Part shown: positions 8,510 to 17,283 of the stretch, one piece after another
Numbering within the stretch: position 1 is the stretch's first letter
Layout: every line of letters begins with the position of its first letter
Source of the DNA: Phycisphaerales bacterium
Lineage (GTDB): Bacteria; Planctomycetota; Phycisphaerae; UBA1845; UTPLA1
NCBI GenBank assembly: GCA_020639075.1
Contig: JACKHI010000001.1
Coordinates: forward strand, 1,426,001-1,490,000
Direction: 5' to 3'
DNA: 64,000 bases
Program-made: the position numbers and the translations under genes
Notes under the pieces: generated by a model
What the model saw: the letters and a program-made list of their open reading frames with translations, nothing else
The model's database searches: none
Told to the model about the DNA's origin: nothing

Positions 8510-10819
8510 TCAGCAATCGGGGTCCTTCTCCACGACCGCCGTCGGCGCCGGGGGCAATGCCGCCGCAGTGTCATCCTTCGACTTGACGAGCACCGTCTCG
8601 CCGCCAACCACGATCAACATGTCGCCTTCGAGCGAAATCGCCCCGACGCGACTCTCCTCGACGAGTCGACCGACGATTTTCTTGTACTCGTCCGATCCGA
8701 CGACCACCGTCCGTGCCGGCTCGAGGTCCTTTTCCTTCTCGACAACGCGACTGTCCACCCATCGGCCGCCGCGTCGATAGAACGCCAGATCGCAGACCTG
8801 CTGCACGTTCGAAACGCTGACGCGGTTCATGTTCTCATCGAAGAACTCGTTGCCGGCATTCGCGCAGGACTGTGCTCGCATGGACGATCCATTCATCGCC
8901 TGATTGACACTACCCAGTCCGGTTCGCGAGGCGACCGCCCTGTCGCGGAAGTTGCCATCAGCAGCCTTCGCGACTTCTTCCCGGTTCGACAGGTCAACGC
9001 CCTCCCGCGCCAGGAACGCCGTGTACTCCGTCAGAATGCCGTACTTCGTACCGAGGCGGACGACCTCATCCACCAGTTCCCGCATGCGCGGATCGTTCGT
9101 CGCGATCTGACTTCCAGTCCCGCCCAGCTGCGTAATCGAATCAATCAGCACACCGATCTTTCGGCTGGCCCAGAGCCGCGGAACGAACGCGTTGCGGACC
9201 GTCGCCTTGTCGACCGGGAACGAAAATGCGAACACCCGTTCCTTACCCCGATAGTTGCCGCTCAGCGTGAACTCCAGCGGCGCATTGCCGCGATACGTGC
9301 CCATCACGATGAATTGACCGCCCTCGAAGAGATCATCGATCTTCGCCGGCAGCACATCCCCCACCCGCGGTCGGCCGCCGCCGGCCGACGCGAGCACCGG
9401 ATCCGTCAGCACCGGCCCCTTCAGGCCGCGAAAGACCTGGGCGACCTTCACTTCGACGTCTTCGCCGGGCAGCACATACGTCGCCATGCCGCGCGACGCG
9501 CTTGCGAGCTTGTCGAGCAGCGGTCCGTTCACGTCGGAGCCGACGCCGAACGTGTACACGCGACGATTGTGCGGATTTGATTTCGTCACGAGCTCGCGAA
9601 TGGCCAGTTCCGACGTGTTCCCGACCGTAGGCAGACCGTCCGTCAGGAAAAGCACGAGCGGCAGCATGTCCTTCGTCGGCGGCTGCTTGAGCGCTTCCGT
9701 CAACGCCGAGTGAATGTCCGTGCCGCCGTTCGACTGCACACCGTCGAGGAACGCCCTCGCGTCTCTTTCAGTCTCCGCATTCTTGAGCACAGGACGCGCC
9801 GAGAACGACGTCAACGTGTCGCTGTATGTGATGATGTTGAAGGCCTCGCCCTGCGAGAGCCCCGCGATGATCTGCTTGGCCGCCTCTCGCACCTGTTCGA
9901 TCTTCTCCCCACTCATGCTGCCCGATCGATCGAGGACCAGCGTCAGTTCGCGCTTGATGCTCGATCCGTCGTTGTCGTTGTGGGCCGGCAGTCCGCCGAG
10001 AAGAAGGAAGTACCCGCCGCCGATCGAGCTGTCCGGATAGGCCATCAGCGTCGCGTTCACGCCGTCAGTCTCCAGAAGATACGACAGACGAAACGCACCG
10101 GGCTGAACGGGCCGACCCGACGTCAGCGACACATTGACGACATTCTCCGCGGCTCGTCGAACCTCGATCTCATGCGACGGGGAATAAACAGTCGAAATGG
10201 GACGCTTTGCCCGGATCTTGACGTTGGCGCTCCAGGGCACGCGATAGTCGAGCGATTCACTGCGCGGCAGGACGTAGTCCACTCGATCGACATCCCGCGG
10301 AAGAATGCACTCGTAGCCGACTCGCACCTTCTGCGAACCGCCCGGCGGAATCGGGAAAACGCTTGATCGTATCACCTGCATCCCGGCGAATTCGAGCAGC
10401 GCCGGATCGCGCATTCGGGCGACAATCTGGTCGTAGATTCGCCTGGCCTCGTCCGCCGGCAGGATTTCCACGCGGGACGCCGTCGAGAAGCCGTCGTAGG
10501 CGAAATCTCGAACGACGGCGCCGACGGGCACGGGAATCAGCAGCTCCGCCTCCGCCTGAACGCCGCCGCCATTTCGGAGAACGACTTCGAGCGTCGTCGT
10601 CGCAACCTGCTCGACGATGTCAACGTTGGCGTCAACCTGCTCGACGATCAGTCCGGGCGTCTGAATGCATCCGAAATGGCGGGATTGCGGCACGATGACA
10701 TTCGCGCTGATCGGTCGGCGAGCCGGCTGGCCCGGCGCCACAGTCTGGGCCGACACCTGAACGGCCGACGCGGCGGCGACGGCAAACACGAATAAGCGAC
10801 GGAATCCCAACGGGCACAT
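8510..10819 (-). CDS. Exported VIT and von Willebrand factor A domain protein
   Basis: A 769-residue protein with an N-terminal signal peptide (cleavage after about SAQ, residue 25), a VIT domain (about 40-175, with QVATTTLEVVLRNGG and the AYDGFSTASRVEI segment), then a VWA domain starting near 288. The MIDAS metal site is complete: DRSGSMSG, a conserved T in GGTDIHSAL, and TDGLPTVG. The rest is beta-rich and ends without an LPXTG or PEP-CTERM anchor. VIT-VWA proteins resemble inter-alpha-trypsin-inhibitor heavy chains and, in bacteria, are usually surface or periplasmic protein-binding factors; the partner is unknown. GGAG lies 8 nt before the ATG. It stands alone between convergent and divergent neighbours. 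Confidence 0.87.
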   Translation of the reverse strand: MCPLGFRRLFVFAVAAASAVQVSAQTVAPGQPARRPISANVIVPQSRHFGCIQTPGLIVEQVDANVDIVEQVATTTLEVVLRNGGGVQAEAELLIPVPVGAVVRDFAYDGFSTASRVEILPADEARRIYDQIVARMRDPALLEFAGMQVIRSSVFPIPPGGSQKVRVGYECILPRDVDRVDYVLPRSESLDYRVPWSANVKIRAKRPISTVYSPSHEIEVRRAAENVVNVSLTSGRPVQPGAFRLSYLLETDGVNATLMAYPDSSIGGGYFLLLGGLPAHNDNDGSSIKRELTLVLDRSGSMSGEKIEQVREAAKQIIAGLSQGEAFNIITYSDTLTSFSARPVLKNAETERDARAFLDGVQSNGGTDIHSALTEALKQPPTKDMLPLVLFLTDGLPTVGNTSELAIRELVTKSNPHNRRVYTFGVGSDVNGPLLDKLASASRGMATYVLPGEDVEVKVAQVFRGLKGPVLTDPVLASAGGGRPRVGDVLPAKIDDLFEGGQFIVMGTYRGNAPLEFTLSGNYRGKERVFAFSFPVDKATVRNAFVPRLWASRKIGVLIDSITQLGGTGSQIATNDPRMRELVDEVVRLGTKYGILTEYTAFLAREGVDLSNREEVAKAADGNFRDRAVASRTGLGSVNQAMNGSSMRAQSCANAGNEFFDENMNRVSVSNVQQVCDLAFYRRGGRWVDSRVVEKEKDLEPARTVVVGSDEYKKIVGRLVEESRVGAISLEGDMLIVVGGETVLVKSKDDTAAALPPAPTAVVEKDPDC

Positions 10820-10990
10820 GATCGGTCTCCTTCAATAGCATTCGAATTCCTGCGTCGCCGTGACGCACGACATGGAGATTCGACGCATCAGGAGCAATCC
10901 GGTTCCGTGAATTGCATAGAAAGTTTGTAACGATTCCGGACGGAAGCCGAACGAGCCGGCGCACGACGTAACGAGCCGCGCTTGCACACG

Positions 10991-12148
10991 TTAGATCGTG
11001 ATCGGAGCACGGTCCGATGTGGTCAAACCGACCGGCTTTGTAACAGCCTTGCGAACAGTGGGACCGACGCCCAAGACCTGTTGCAACGAATCACAGATCC
11101 GTTCCGAGGCTCGGCCATCCCATAATTCATCGCCGTCGACCGGCTTTGTCGGTGGTGCGAAAGGCGTCGCGAGCGCGGCGAGAATCCGCGCCTTGTCGGA
11201 CCCGACGAGGCGATTCCAGCCGCCGCGGACGGTCTCGACCCATTCCGTCTCGTCGCGAAGCGTGATGCATGGCGTGCGATGGAAACACGCCTCTTTCTGA
11301 ACACCCCCGGAATCAGTCAGAACGAACGCGGCGTGCATCGTCAATGCGACGAAGTCGAGATAGCCGAGCGGCTCGATCAGCATGACATGCCCGGCATCTT
11401 CCAGCCGCGCGAGCAGGCCGTGCATTGCCAGCGTCTTTCGCGATCGCGGATGCACGGGCCAGACGATCGGGCGATCCTGTTCGACGAACGCCTCGACGAT
11501 CTGCGACAGGTTGGCGACGTCGTCGGTATTGCTCGCCCGATGCACTGTTGCGAGCAGGTAATCGCCGCGCGAAAGCCCGAGACGATCGATGACGTCGGAA
11601 TGCGAATCCGCCCGACGCGCCGCCCAGGCCGCCGCATCGAACATGACGTCGCCGACGAGATGAACGCCGCTGTCGATCCCCTCGCAACGCAGGTTGTCGA
11701 CCGCCGTCTGCGTCGGGCAGAGCAACAGCGTCGACACGCGATCCGTCAGGATGCGGTTGATCTCCTCCGGCATCGTCCGATTGAAGCTGCGGAGCCCGGC
11801 CTCGACGTGAACGAGCGGTAGGCCGAGCTTGCTCGCCGCGAGCGCGCCGGCGAGCGTGGAATTCGTATCGCCGTACACGAGGACGCAGTGAGGCCGATGG
11901 TCCTGAATGAGCCGCTCGATGCCGACGAGCATTCGCGCCGTCTGCTCGGCATGAGAGCCCGAGCCGACACCGAGGTTGACGTCGGGTTCGGGCAGGTCGA
12001 GACCTTCGAAGAAAACGCGCGACATCGCGTCGTCGTAATGCTGGCCCGTGTGGACGAGGATCTCCTCGTGCCCGCGTCGGATCGCCTTCGAAAGCGGCGC
12101 CGCCTTCACGAACTGCGGCCGAGCGCCGACGATGGAGAGGATTTTCAT
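10991..12148 (-). CDS. wecB: UDP-N-acetylglucosamine 2-epimerase (non-hydrolysing)
   Basis: WecB interconverts UDP-GlcNAc and UDP-ManNAc in the cytoplasm for surface polysaccharide synthesis. The 385-residue product starts MKILSIVGARPQFVKAAPL, the diagnostic N terminus, then VHTGQHYDDAMSRVFFEGL, YGDTNSTLAGALAASK, VHVEAGLRSFNRTMPEEINR and the C-terminal DSGGVQKEA loop, so the active site is intact. The start at 12148 is chosen because this motif must be N-terminal and GAGG lies 6-10 nt upstream; the frame continues upstream without meaning. Functionally it fits with rmlB and rmlA at 18.5-20.5 kb, although an IS element and PEP-CTERM genes lie between. Confidence 0.95.
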   Translation of the reverse strand: MKILSIVGARPQFVKAAPLSKAIRRGHEEILVHTGQHYDDAMSRVFFEGLDLPEPDVNLGVGSGSHAEQTARMLVGIERLIQDHRPHCVLVYGDTNSTLAGALAASKLGLPLVHVEAGLRSFNRTMPEEINRILTDRVSTLLLCPTQTAVDNLRCEGIDSGVHLVGDVMFDAAAWAARRADSHSDVIDRLGLSRGDYLLATVHRASNTDDVANLSQIVEAFVEQDRPIVWPVHPRSRKTLAMHGLLARLEDAGHVMLIEPLGYLDFVALTMHAAFVLTDSGGVQKEACFHRTPCITLRDETEWVETVRGGWNRLVGSDKARILAALATPFAPPTKPVDGDELWDGRASERICDSLQQVLGVGPTVRKAVTKPVGLTTSDRAPITI

Positions 12149-12419
12149 TCGGACCTCGCACGGGACAAAATCGTGGGTCGTCGCCGTCCGCCGTGGACCG
12201 ATCGACGCTACTCCTGAATATCGGCGAATCTCGCCGATTACGGACACTCTTGCGCCGCATGATCGCCCCTGCATTCAGGCGGTGCGACTGACTGGCCGAA
12301 TTGCGGCTATCGCGCCGGGTGGCCCACCCGCTTCAGCGATGGGGTCACGATGATCGGCGAAGCGCGTGGTGCGATACGCAGCGCGCGGCGAAGGATAGCC
12401 GCTGCTCTGAAAATCTCGT

Positions 12420-13649
12420 CTAAGCTGCGTTTGTCAACTCGACTTGGTATCCAAGGTTCTTAAGTCTTCGAACCAGTCGCTGGGTAATGGCCGTCTTGGC
12501 ACGGTCGTCAAAGTATGTTGAACCGAGGTCCTTGTAGTCGTCTCCCGTTTTTGCGAGCAGATAGCATCGAACGAGTATGCTGTGGGCCACTGCGACGGCG
12601 GCCTTGCGGGGGCCTCGTTTTGACCGAATCCTTCGAAAGTGGGCTTGAAGATAAGTACCGTTCGCTCGCTGTGCCGACCATGCGGCCTGCGTGAACACCT
12701 GCTTGATCCATCGATTCCCGTGCCGCGTACGGCCGCTTTTGCGTTTGCCGGCACTCTCGTGATGGCCCGGGCACAACCCGGCCCATGAGGCGGCATGTCG
12801 AAACGTCGGCCAGGGCGACATGTCCACACCCATCTCACTGATGAACACCGTCGCCACTTCGTTCCCCACACCCGGGATCGTCGTGAGTCGTTCACGAAGC
12901 TCTGCAAAAGGGCGCATGCATTCCTCGATCTGCGCCGTCAACGTTGCGATCGCTTCATCGAGACCGTCGATTAGATTCAAATGCGTCTGCAACAGGAGGC
13001 GATGGTGTGGACGAATACGCCCCGTCAAGGCATCGCGAAGCTCAGGTCGTTTCGACCGCATTCGGCCCCGCGCCAGATCGGCCAAGATGCCGGGATCGAT
13101 CTCCCCGGCCACGATGGCGTTCAACATCAGGCGTCCTGAGACGCCAAGCACATCGGTGGCGACGCTGCTCAGCTTCAGGTTGGCGTCTTCGAGCACCTTC
13201 TGAATTCGATTCACATGCTTTGCCCGCTCGGCCGTGAGCGTCATACGCGTGCGAACAAAATCTCGCAATTCGCGAATCTCGCGAGGTGGGATAAAGCTCG
13301 CTTGAATCAAGCCATGCAAGTGCAATTCGGCGAGCCATTCACAATCCTTTACGTCCGTCTTGCGACCCGGCAGTGCCTTGACATGCTGGGCATTCACCAG
13401 CACGACCTCCATCGACGAATCGAGGAGATTGAATACCGGCTTCCAATAAACTCCGGTACTCTCCATCGCTACGCTCTCACAGCTCGACAGCACCAGCCAG
13501 TCTAGAAGCTCCAACAAAGCCCCTGTCGAGGTTCCAAACGACCTGACCTCGCGCGAGATCTGACCCTTTGAATCGACCTTCAACAGGCAAACAACGACAT
13601 TCTTCTTGTGAACGTCGATCCCGGCACACGCTGCATACATCTTGCGCAT
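12420..13649 (-). CDS. IS110-family transposase (DEDD recombinase)
   Basis: A 409-residue transposase. The N-terminal RuvC-like DEDD domain shows CAGIDVHKKN (first D), SVAMESTGVYWKP (E) and KTDVKDCEWLAEL (the paired D residues). The C-terminal Transposase_20 domain holds TTIPGVGNEVATVFISEMG, WAGLCPGHHESAGKRKSGRTRHGNRW-type sequence and the catalytic-serine region TQAAWSA. The gene appears intact. Start at 13649 is supported by GGAGG about 11 nt upstream; Met three codons in is an alternative. IS110 enzymes recombine a circular intermediate into target DNA guided by a bridge RNA encoded at one end of the element. Confidence 0.95.
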   Translation of the reverse strand: MRKMYAACAGIDVHKKNVVVCLLKVDSKGQISREVRSFGTSTGALLELLDWLVLSSCESVAMESTGVYWKPVFNLLDSSMEVVLVNAQHVKALPGRKTDVKDCEWLAELHLHGLIQASFIPPREIRELRDFVRTRMTLTAERAKHVNRIQKVLEDANLKLSSVATDVLGVSGRLMLNAIVAGEIDPGILADLARGRMRSKRPELRDALTGRIRPHHRLLLQTHLNLIDGLDEAIATLTAQIEECMRPFAELRERLTTIPGVGNEVATVFISEMGVDMSPWPTFRHAASWAGLCPGHHESAGKRKSGRTRHGNRWIKQVFTQAAWSAQRANGTYLQAHFRRIRSKRGPRKAAVAVAHSILVRCYLLAKTGDDYKDLGSTYFDDRAKTAITQRLVRRLKNLGYQVELTNAA

Positions 13650-13903
13650 GAGTGAACCTCCCGCTCGAAAGAACCCTGCGAAGGAGCGTCCGTTCAAAAA
13701 GAGTCTGCTCTGCGTGCTCCGCCGAGTGGCCGATCGCTGCGACCGGCCATCCACGACGGGCGACATGATACGGCGCCTCCGGACGCCCGGGTCATCCTGG
13801 TGCACGGGCTCGCGACGCCAAGCGGTAACCGACCTCGTCATCGCAGTCTCCCCCGAGCCACCACATTTTCATCCGAAATGGCGAGCGATGCGATCATGAT
13901 GTC
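13650..13903 (-). ncRNA. Candidate bridge RNA region of the IS110 element
   Basis: This 254-bp non-coding stretch is the upstream end of the IS, the position from which IS110-group bridge RNAs are made, in the direction of the transposase. A 9-nt word, GCACCAGGA on the minus strand, occurs at the right junction (13902-13910) and again inside the stretch (13795-13803). A word complementary to the other flank (TGAAAAT, minus strand, 13864-13870) is also present. These could be target guides, but the two words are not in the order known for IS621 and may be chance. Folding was not done. Confidence 0.35.
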
Positions 13904-14066
13904 CTGGTGCGAGATTCCTTTCTCGCACCCACTCCTCGCGGGAATCCGTTCCCGCCAAGCCGAGCCTCGCACAAGTGGCAAGAATCTCGTATCAGCGGCG
14001 ACGAATGTTTAAGATGCAACGACGCACATACGCCACGCCACCCAACTACTGGACTGACGATGTCCG
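13904..14066 (+). repeat. Repeat unit A, copy 1
   Basis: A roughly 160-bp unit containing hairpins TGCGAGAT..TCTCGCA and GCGGGAA/TTCCCGC, then a conserved tail (GCCTCGCACAAGTGGCAAGAATC ... CAGCGGCGACGAATG type). It is followed immediately by copy 2 and has no gene of its own, unlike copies 2 and 3. Confidence 0.85.
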
Positions 14067-14222
14067 CTGGTGCGAGATTCGTATCTCGCACCCACTCCCC
14101 GCGGGAATCGGTTCCCGCCAAGCCGAGCCTCGCACAAGTGGCAGGAATCTCGTATCAGCGGCGACGAATGTGTAAGATGCAAAGACGCACAAACGCCACG
14201 CCACTCAACTACTGGAATGACG
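14067..14222 (+). repeat. Repeat unit A, copy 2
   Basis: Very similar to 13904-14066, with the same two hairpins and tail. It runs up to the start codon of the first PEP-CTERM paralogue and so supplies its upstream region. Confidence 0.85.
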
Positions 14223-14978
14223 ATGTTCTCCGCAAGGGCCTTCAAATCGACCGTGCTTCTCGCCGCCATCTTCTTCGCCAGCGCAACGCAGGTACAGGCG
14301 GGATTTCAGGTGTCAACTTGGACTCTGACAGCCGCTCTCGATGACAGCGGCTCTGGCTCGTCGATGATTGACGGTGATGACATAACAACGATCTCAAATC
14401 CACTGAATACGGTCAGCAACGCCCAAGTCGGCGACAATGTTGTTTCTGCCGCCTACAACCACTCCTGGATCGAGGATCTCGCATGGGGCGACTTCAACAT
14501 GAGCTTCAACCACCAGATTCGAACGCCCGAGGTCAGAACCATCTCGATTTCCGCGATCTACATCACACCGACGTCGCCGGTTCGTGTCTCGATCGACGGT
14601 CTACTCAACTACTCCCACACACCCGGGGATCTCGACTCGCTGAATTTCTTCGCATCTGTTCGAGATGAGTCGACGCTCACCAATGCGGTTCGACTTCAGA
14701 CATTTGCAGGTGAACTAAATTTCTACCCACCGGCAGGGTCGATCCCGATTCACGGCGAAGCAATTCTCTCCCCTGGAGTGACCTACCGAATCCGATACGG
14801 CCTCGACAGCTACAACATCACGGATTCGCTGCCGACGGGCACACTCGACGCCTCGGGCTACGTCAACTTCTCCATCCGCCCCGTGCCCGAGCCGGCGAGC
14901 CTGCTGCTCATTGCGTCGGTTGCCATCGCTGCGTTTCGCTACACTCGTATCGTCGCGCCCCCACCGCCGCTGCTCTGA
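14223..14978 (+). CDS. PEP-CTERM surface protein, paralogue 1
   Basis: A 251-residue exported protein: signal peptide MFSARAFKSTVLLAAIFFASATQVQA, a beta-rich middle and a C-terminal PEP-CTERM tail with RPVPEPASLLLIASVAIAA then basic residues, the sorting signal for an exosortase (not in this window). The start at 14223 matches that of the paralogue at 15360 and gives equal length; an ATG two codons upstream exists. The middle (NPLNTVSNAQVGDNVVSAAY, HSWIEDLAWGDFNMSFNHQIR) is nearly identical to paralogue 2. The tail ends with APPPPLL followed by a stop that lies in the composite repeat at 14964, so the repeat supplies the last codons. Function unknown. Confidence 0.85.
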   Translation: MFSARAFKSTVLLAAIFFASATQVQAGFQVSTWTLTAALDDSGSGSSMIDGDDITTISNPLNTVSNAQVGDNVVSAAYNHSWIEDLAWGDFNMSFNHQIRTPEVRTISISAIYITPTSPVRVSIDGLLNYSHTPGDLDSLNFFASVRDESTLTNAVRLQTFAGELNFYPPAGSIPIHGEAILSPGVTYRIRYGLDSYNITDSLPTGTLDASGYVNFSIRPVPEPASLLLIASVAIAAFRYTRIVAPPPPLL

Positions 14979-15228
14979 AAATCGCCGAAAGGGTGCCATG
15001 CTTGCCCTCAAAGGCAAGCATGCCGGCGCGTTGTCGACGCTGGTGCGAGATTCCTATCTCGCACCCTCTCCCCCGCGGGAATCCGTTCCCGCCAAGCCGA
15101 GCAACGAATAAGACGGGCGCCATTTCTGAGTCGGCCGGGTGCCACTGCTGTGTCAGCAGTGAGATCGACTTCCGTGCGTCATCCACTAGCGCGGACCGCC
15201 GCCGTCGGTGCGAGATTCCCATCTCGCC
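14964..15228 (+). repeat. Composite palindromic repeat, copy 1
   Basis: About 265 bp closely matching 44911-45170. In order it contains a CCGCTGCTCTGAAAATCGCCG lead, GGGTGCC with hairpin CATGCTTGCC/GGCAAGCATG, hairpin TGCGAGAT/ATCTCGCA, hairpin GCGGGAA/TTCCCGC, then GGGTGCC with hairpin CACTGCT/AGCAGTG and a GCGTCATCC...TAGCGCGGACCGCC segment. It overlaps the last codons of the preceding PEP-CTERM gene. Confidence 0.9.
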
Positions 15229-15359
15229 CCCATCCCTACGGGAATCCGGTCTCGCCAAGCCGAGCCTCGCACAAGTGGCAAGAATCTCGTATCAGCGGCG
15301 ACGAATGTGTAAGATGAAGTGACGCACAAACGCAACGCCACTCAATAATTGGGCCGACG
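15206..15359 (+). repeat. Repeat unit A, copy 3
   Basis: The same unit as 13904 and 14067, diverged in the second hairpin (ACGGGAATCCGGTCTCGCC). It directly precedes the start of PEP-CTERM paralogue 2, so the gene and its leader were duplicated together. Confidence 0.85.
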
Positions 15360-16115
15360 ATGTTCTCCGCAAGGGCAATCAAAGCGTCCGTGCTCCTCGC
15401 CGCCATCTTCTTGGCCAGCGCAACCCAGGTGCGGGCGGGGTTTCAGGTATTGAATTGGGAGCTCAGCACGTTTCTGATCGAGTCGGCGGGTAATACCAGT
15501 CAGGATGATGGCGAGTACATCACCACGCTTTCCAATCCACTTCAGGAAACACGGACCGCCCAAATCGGCGACAATCTTGTTTCCGCCGCCTACGACCACT
15601 CCTGGATCGAGGACCTCGCATGGGGCGACTTCAACATGAGCTTCGACCACCAGATTCGAACGCCCGAGGTCAGGACCATCTCGATCTCCGCGATCTACAT
15701 CATCCCGTCGTCGCCGGTGAGCGTCTCGTTTGACGGTCAGCTCGATTACTCCCACACACCGGGGGATCTCGACTCGCTGAATTTCTTTGCATCGGTTCGG
15801 GATGAATCGACGCTGGCTTATGCGGTTCGATTCCAGACAAGGACAGGCGAGCTTTACTTCCAACCGCCTTCGGGGTCGATCCCAATTCACGGCGAGGCGA
15901 TTCTCGCCCCCGGAGTAACCTACCGACTCCGCTACGGCCTCGACAGCGATAACCTCTCCGACTCGTTGCCGACGGGAACACTCGACGCCTCGGGCTACGT
16001 CAACTTCTCCATCCGCCCCGTGCCCGAGCCGGCGAGCCTGCTGCTCATCGCGTCGGGCGCCATCGCCGCGCTTCGCCGCACTCGTATCGTCGCGCCCCCA
16101 CCGCCGCTGCTCTGA
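15360..16115 (+). CDS. PEP-CTERM surface protein, paralogue 2
   Basis: A 251-residue tandem paralogue of the gene at 14223: the same signal peptide (MFSARAIKASVLLAAIFLASATQVRA), a conserved core (ENLAWGDFNMSFDHQIRT-like) and the same PEP-CTERM tail, RPVPEPASLLLIASGAIAALRRTRIV. The two differ most in residues 30-60 and 155-175. Equal length and retained frame suggest both are functional. As with paralogue 1, the stop codon lies within a composite repeat (16101-16249). It probably encodes an anchored surface or extracellular-matrix protein; the ligand is unknown. Confidence 0.86.
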   Translation: MFSARAIKASVLLAAIFLASATQVRAGFQVLNWELSTFLIESAGNTSQDDGEYITTLSNPLQETRTAQIGDNLVSAAYDHSWIEDLAWGDFNMSFDHQIRTPEVRTISISAIYIIPSSPVSVSFDGQLDYSHTPGDLDSLNFFASVRDESTLAYAVRFQTRTGELYFQPPSGSIPIHGEAILAPGVTYRLRYGLDSDNLSDSLPTGTLDASGYVNFSIRPVPEPASLLLIASGAIAALRRTRIVAPPPPLL

Positions 16116-16249
16116 AAATCGCCGAAAGGGTGCCATGCTTGCCCTCAAAGGCAAGCATGCCGGCGCGTTGTCGACGCTGGTGCGAGATTCCTATCTCGCA
16201 CCCACTCCCCGCGGGAATCCGTTCCCGCCAAGCCGAGCAACAAATAAGC
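16101..16249 (+). repeat. Composite palindromic repeat, copy 2 (short)
   Basis: Matches the first 146 bp of 14964-15228: lead sequence, the CATGCTTGCC hairpin, the TGCGAGAT hairpin and the GCGGGAA hairpin, ending at GCCAAGCCGAGCAAC. The later CACTGCT part is missing. Confidence 0.88.
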
Positions 16250-16437
16250 TGCCACAACCTTGACATTCGTGAATGCCCTTCGAGTTGCGAGAACTGGATC
16301 CGGTCGAATCAATCACAGTCGTCGGTTCGTCGCGCACCGCAAATGTCGTACATTGGGCGCCGGCGCGCCATCATCGTGACCCCACGGCTGAAGCCGCGGG
16401 CCACGCGGCGCAAGTGGACCTCTGATGCGAATAAGCT

Positions 16438-16504
16438 GCTGGCATGCGTAGCGCTGCGGGAAGGATTCCCGCGTGGAATGGGTGCGAGAAGGGATTCTCG
16501 CACC
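16438..16504. repeat. Inverted copies of the GCGGGAA and TGCGAGAA hairpins
   Basis: GCGGGAA-GGA-TTCCCGC and GTGCGAGAA-GGGA-TTCTCGCAC lie side by side, in the reverse order to the composite repeats, just past the 3' end of the minus-strand PEP-CTERM gene. In that orientation they could act as its transcript end, but no T-run follows. Confidence 0.7.
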
Positions 16505-16530
16505 AGCGACAGTTCGCCCAGACGCGGCGC

Positions 16531-17283
16531 CTAGGCGCTGCGGCGGCGCGTGCGTGTGTTGGCGGCAATTGCACCGATGAAGACGAGCAGCATGCAGCTT
16601 GTCGGCTCGGGAACGATCTGGAAGTTGATCACATCCGCCGCAAACTCGCTCTCGTTCGAACCGCTGATAGTCGGCGCGTCCCCGAATTGAATCAGCGCGG
16701 GGCCTGACGGGCCCGGGTTCGACACCAAGGCGATCAACAGGTCATTCACGGCGACGTCTATTCCATCCAGATTCGTATCACTCGAATTGAGTGTTGACGT
16801 GAGCGTGTATTCCATGATGGCGTGCACTCCGGGCGCAGGCGGGCTTGCAGGGCCAACGGGAACGAGAACGCCCTTGAATCCTGTGAGGACGCCGCCCGTG
16901 CCGCCGGCATTCGAAACCGTCCAGCCGTCGTAGGGGTAGCCGGCCGGACCGACGCTGCCGCTGGGAATCGAGTGCCGCGACGTGTCGCCGAGCAGATCGA
17001 CGCCGTATGAAGCCATGACCTCGTCGGCGCTTCCGTTCAGCAGGCTGCTGTCCAACATGGTCGTGATGTGCCAAACGCATGTCGTCGGGCCGTTTGATGT
17101 ATCGCAACCAAGCGTTGTATCTCCGCCGGATTGGCCCTGCAGAATGACAGAAGAGTCGGCATTGAGCGGCACGGCCTCGTTCCAGATAAACAGGTTCGGT
17201 GCGACCGGAATATCCGCCTGTGCAATCGCGGTGGACAACGCGACAATCGTGAACAAACAGAATCCTGTGACGTGGTTTCTCAT
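16531..17283 (-). CDS. PEP-CTERM surface protein, unrelated to the tandem pair
   Basis: A 250-residue exported protein with a signal peptide (MRNHVTGFCLFTIVALSTAIAQA), a beta-rich body and a C-terminal IVPEPTSCMLLVFIGAIAA then TRTRRR, the exosortase sorting signal. The variant PEPTS replaces the common PEPAS, and a Cys lies in the membrane segment. The body does not resemble the two paralogues upstream. CAGGAG lies 6-8 nt before the ATG. Function unknown; probably a secreted, processed matrix or surface protein. Confidence 0.82.
   Translation of the reverse strand: MRNHVTGFCLFTIVALSTAIAQADIPVAPNLFIWNEAVPLNADSSVILQGQSGGDTTLGCDTSNGPTTCVWHITTMLDSSLLNGSADEVMASYGVDLLGDTSRHSIPSGSVGPAGYPYDGWTVSNAGGTGGVLTGFKGVLVPVGPASPPAPGVHAIMEYTLTSTLNSSDTNLDGIDVAVNDLLIALVSNPGPSGPALIQFGDAPTISGSNESEFAADVINFQIVPEPTSCMLLVFIGAIAANTRTRRRSA

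Larger units (their letters stand above)
12417..13905 (-). mobile_element. IS110-family insertion sequence (proposed ends)
   Basis: The transposase gene occupies 12420-13649. Ends are proposed from the flanks. The left flank at 12398-12415 is identical to the start of the composite repeats at 14964, 16101 and 44911 (GCCGCTGCTCTGAAAATC). The right flank from 13904 (CTGGTGCGAGATTCC) is a later part of the same repeat, in the same order and orientation. Both junctions contain the dinucleotide CT (12415-12416 and 13904-13905), the usual IS110 core. That gives an element of about 1489 bp with a 254-bp non-coding upstream end and almost no downstream non-coding end. No terminal inverted repeats are seen, as expected for the family. 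Confidence 0.7.

Noticed and set aside
8252..9580. Open frame of 442 codons on the plus strand
   Set aside because: It overlaps the ACT gene and lies antisense to the VIT-VWA gene; the protein is Arg/His-rich with no motif.
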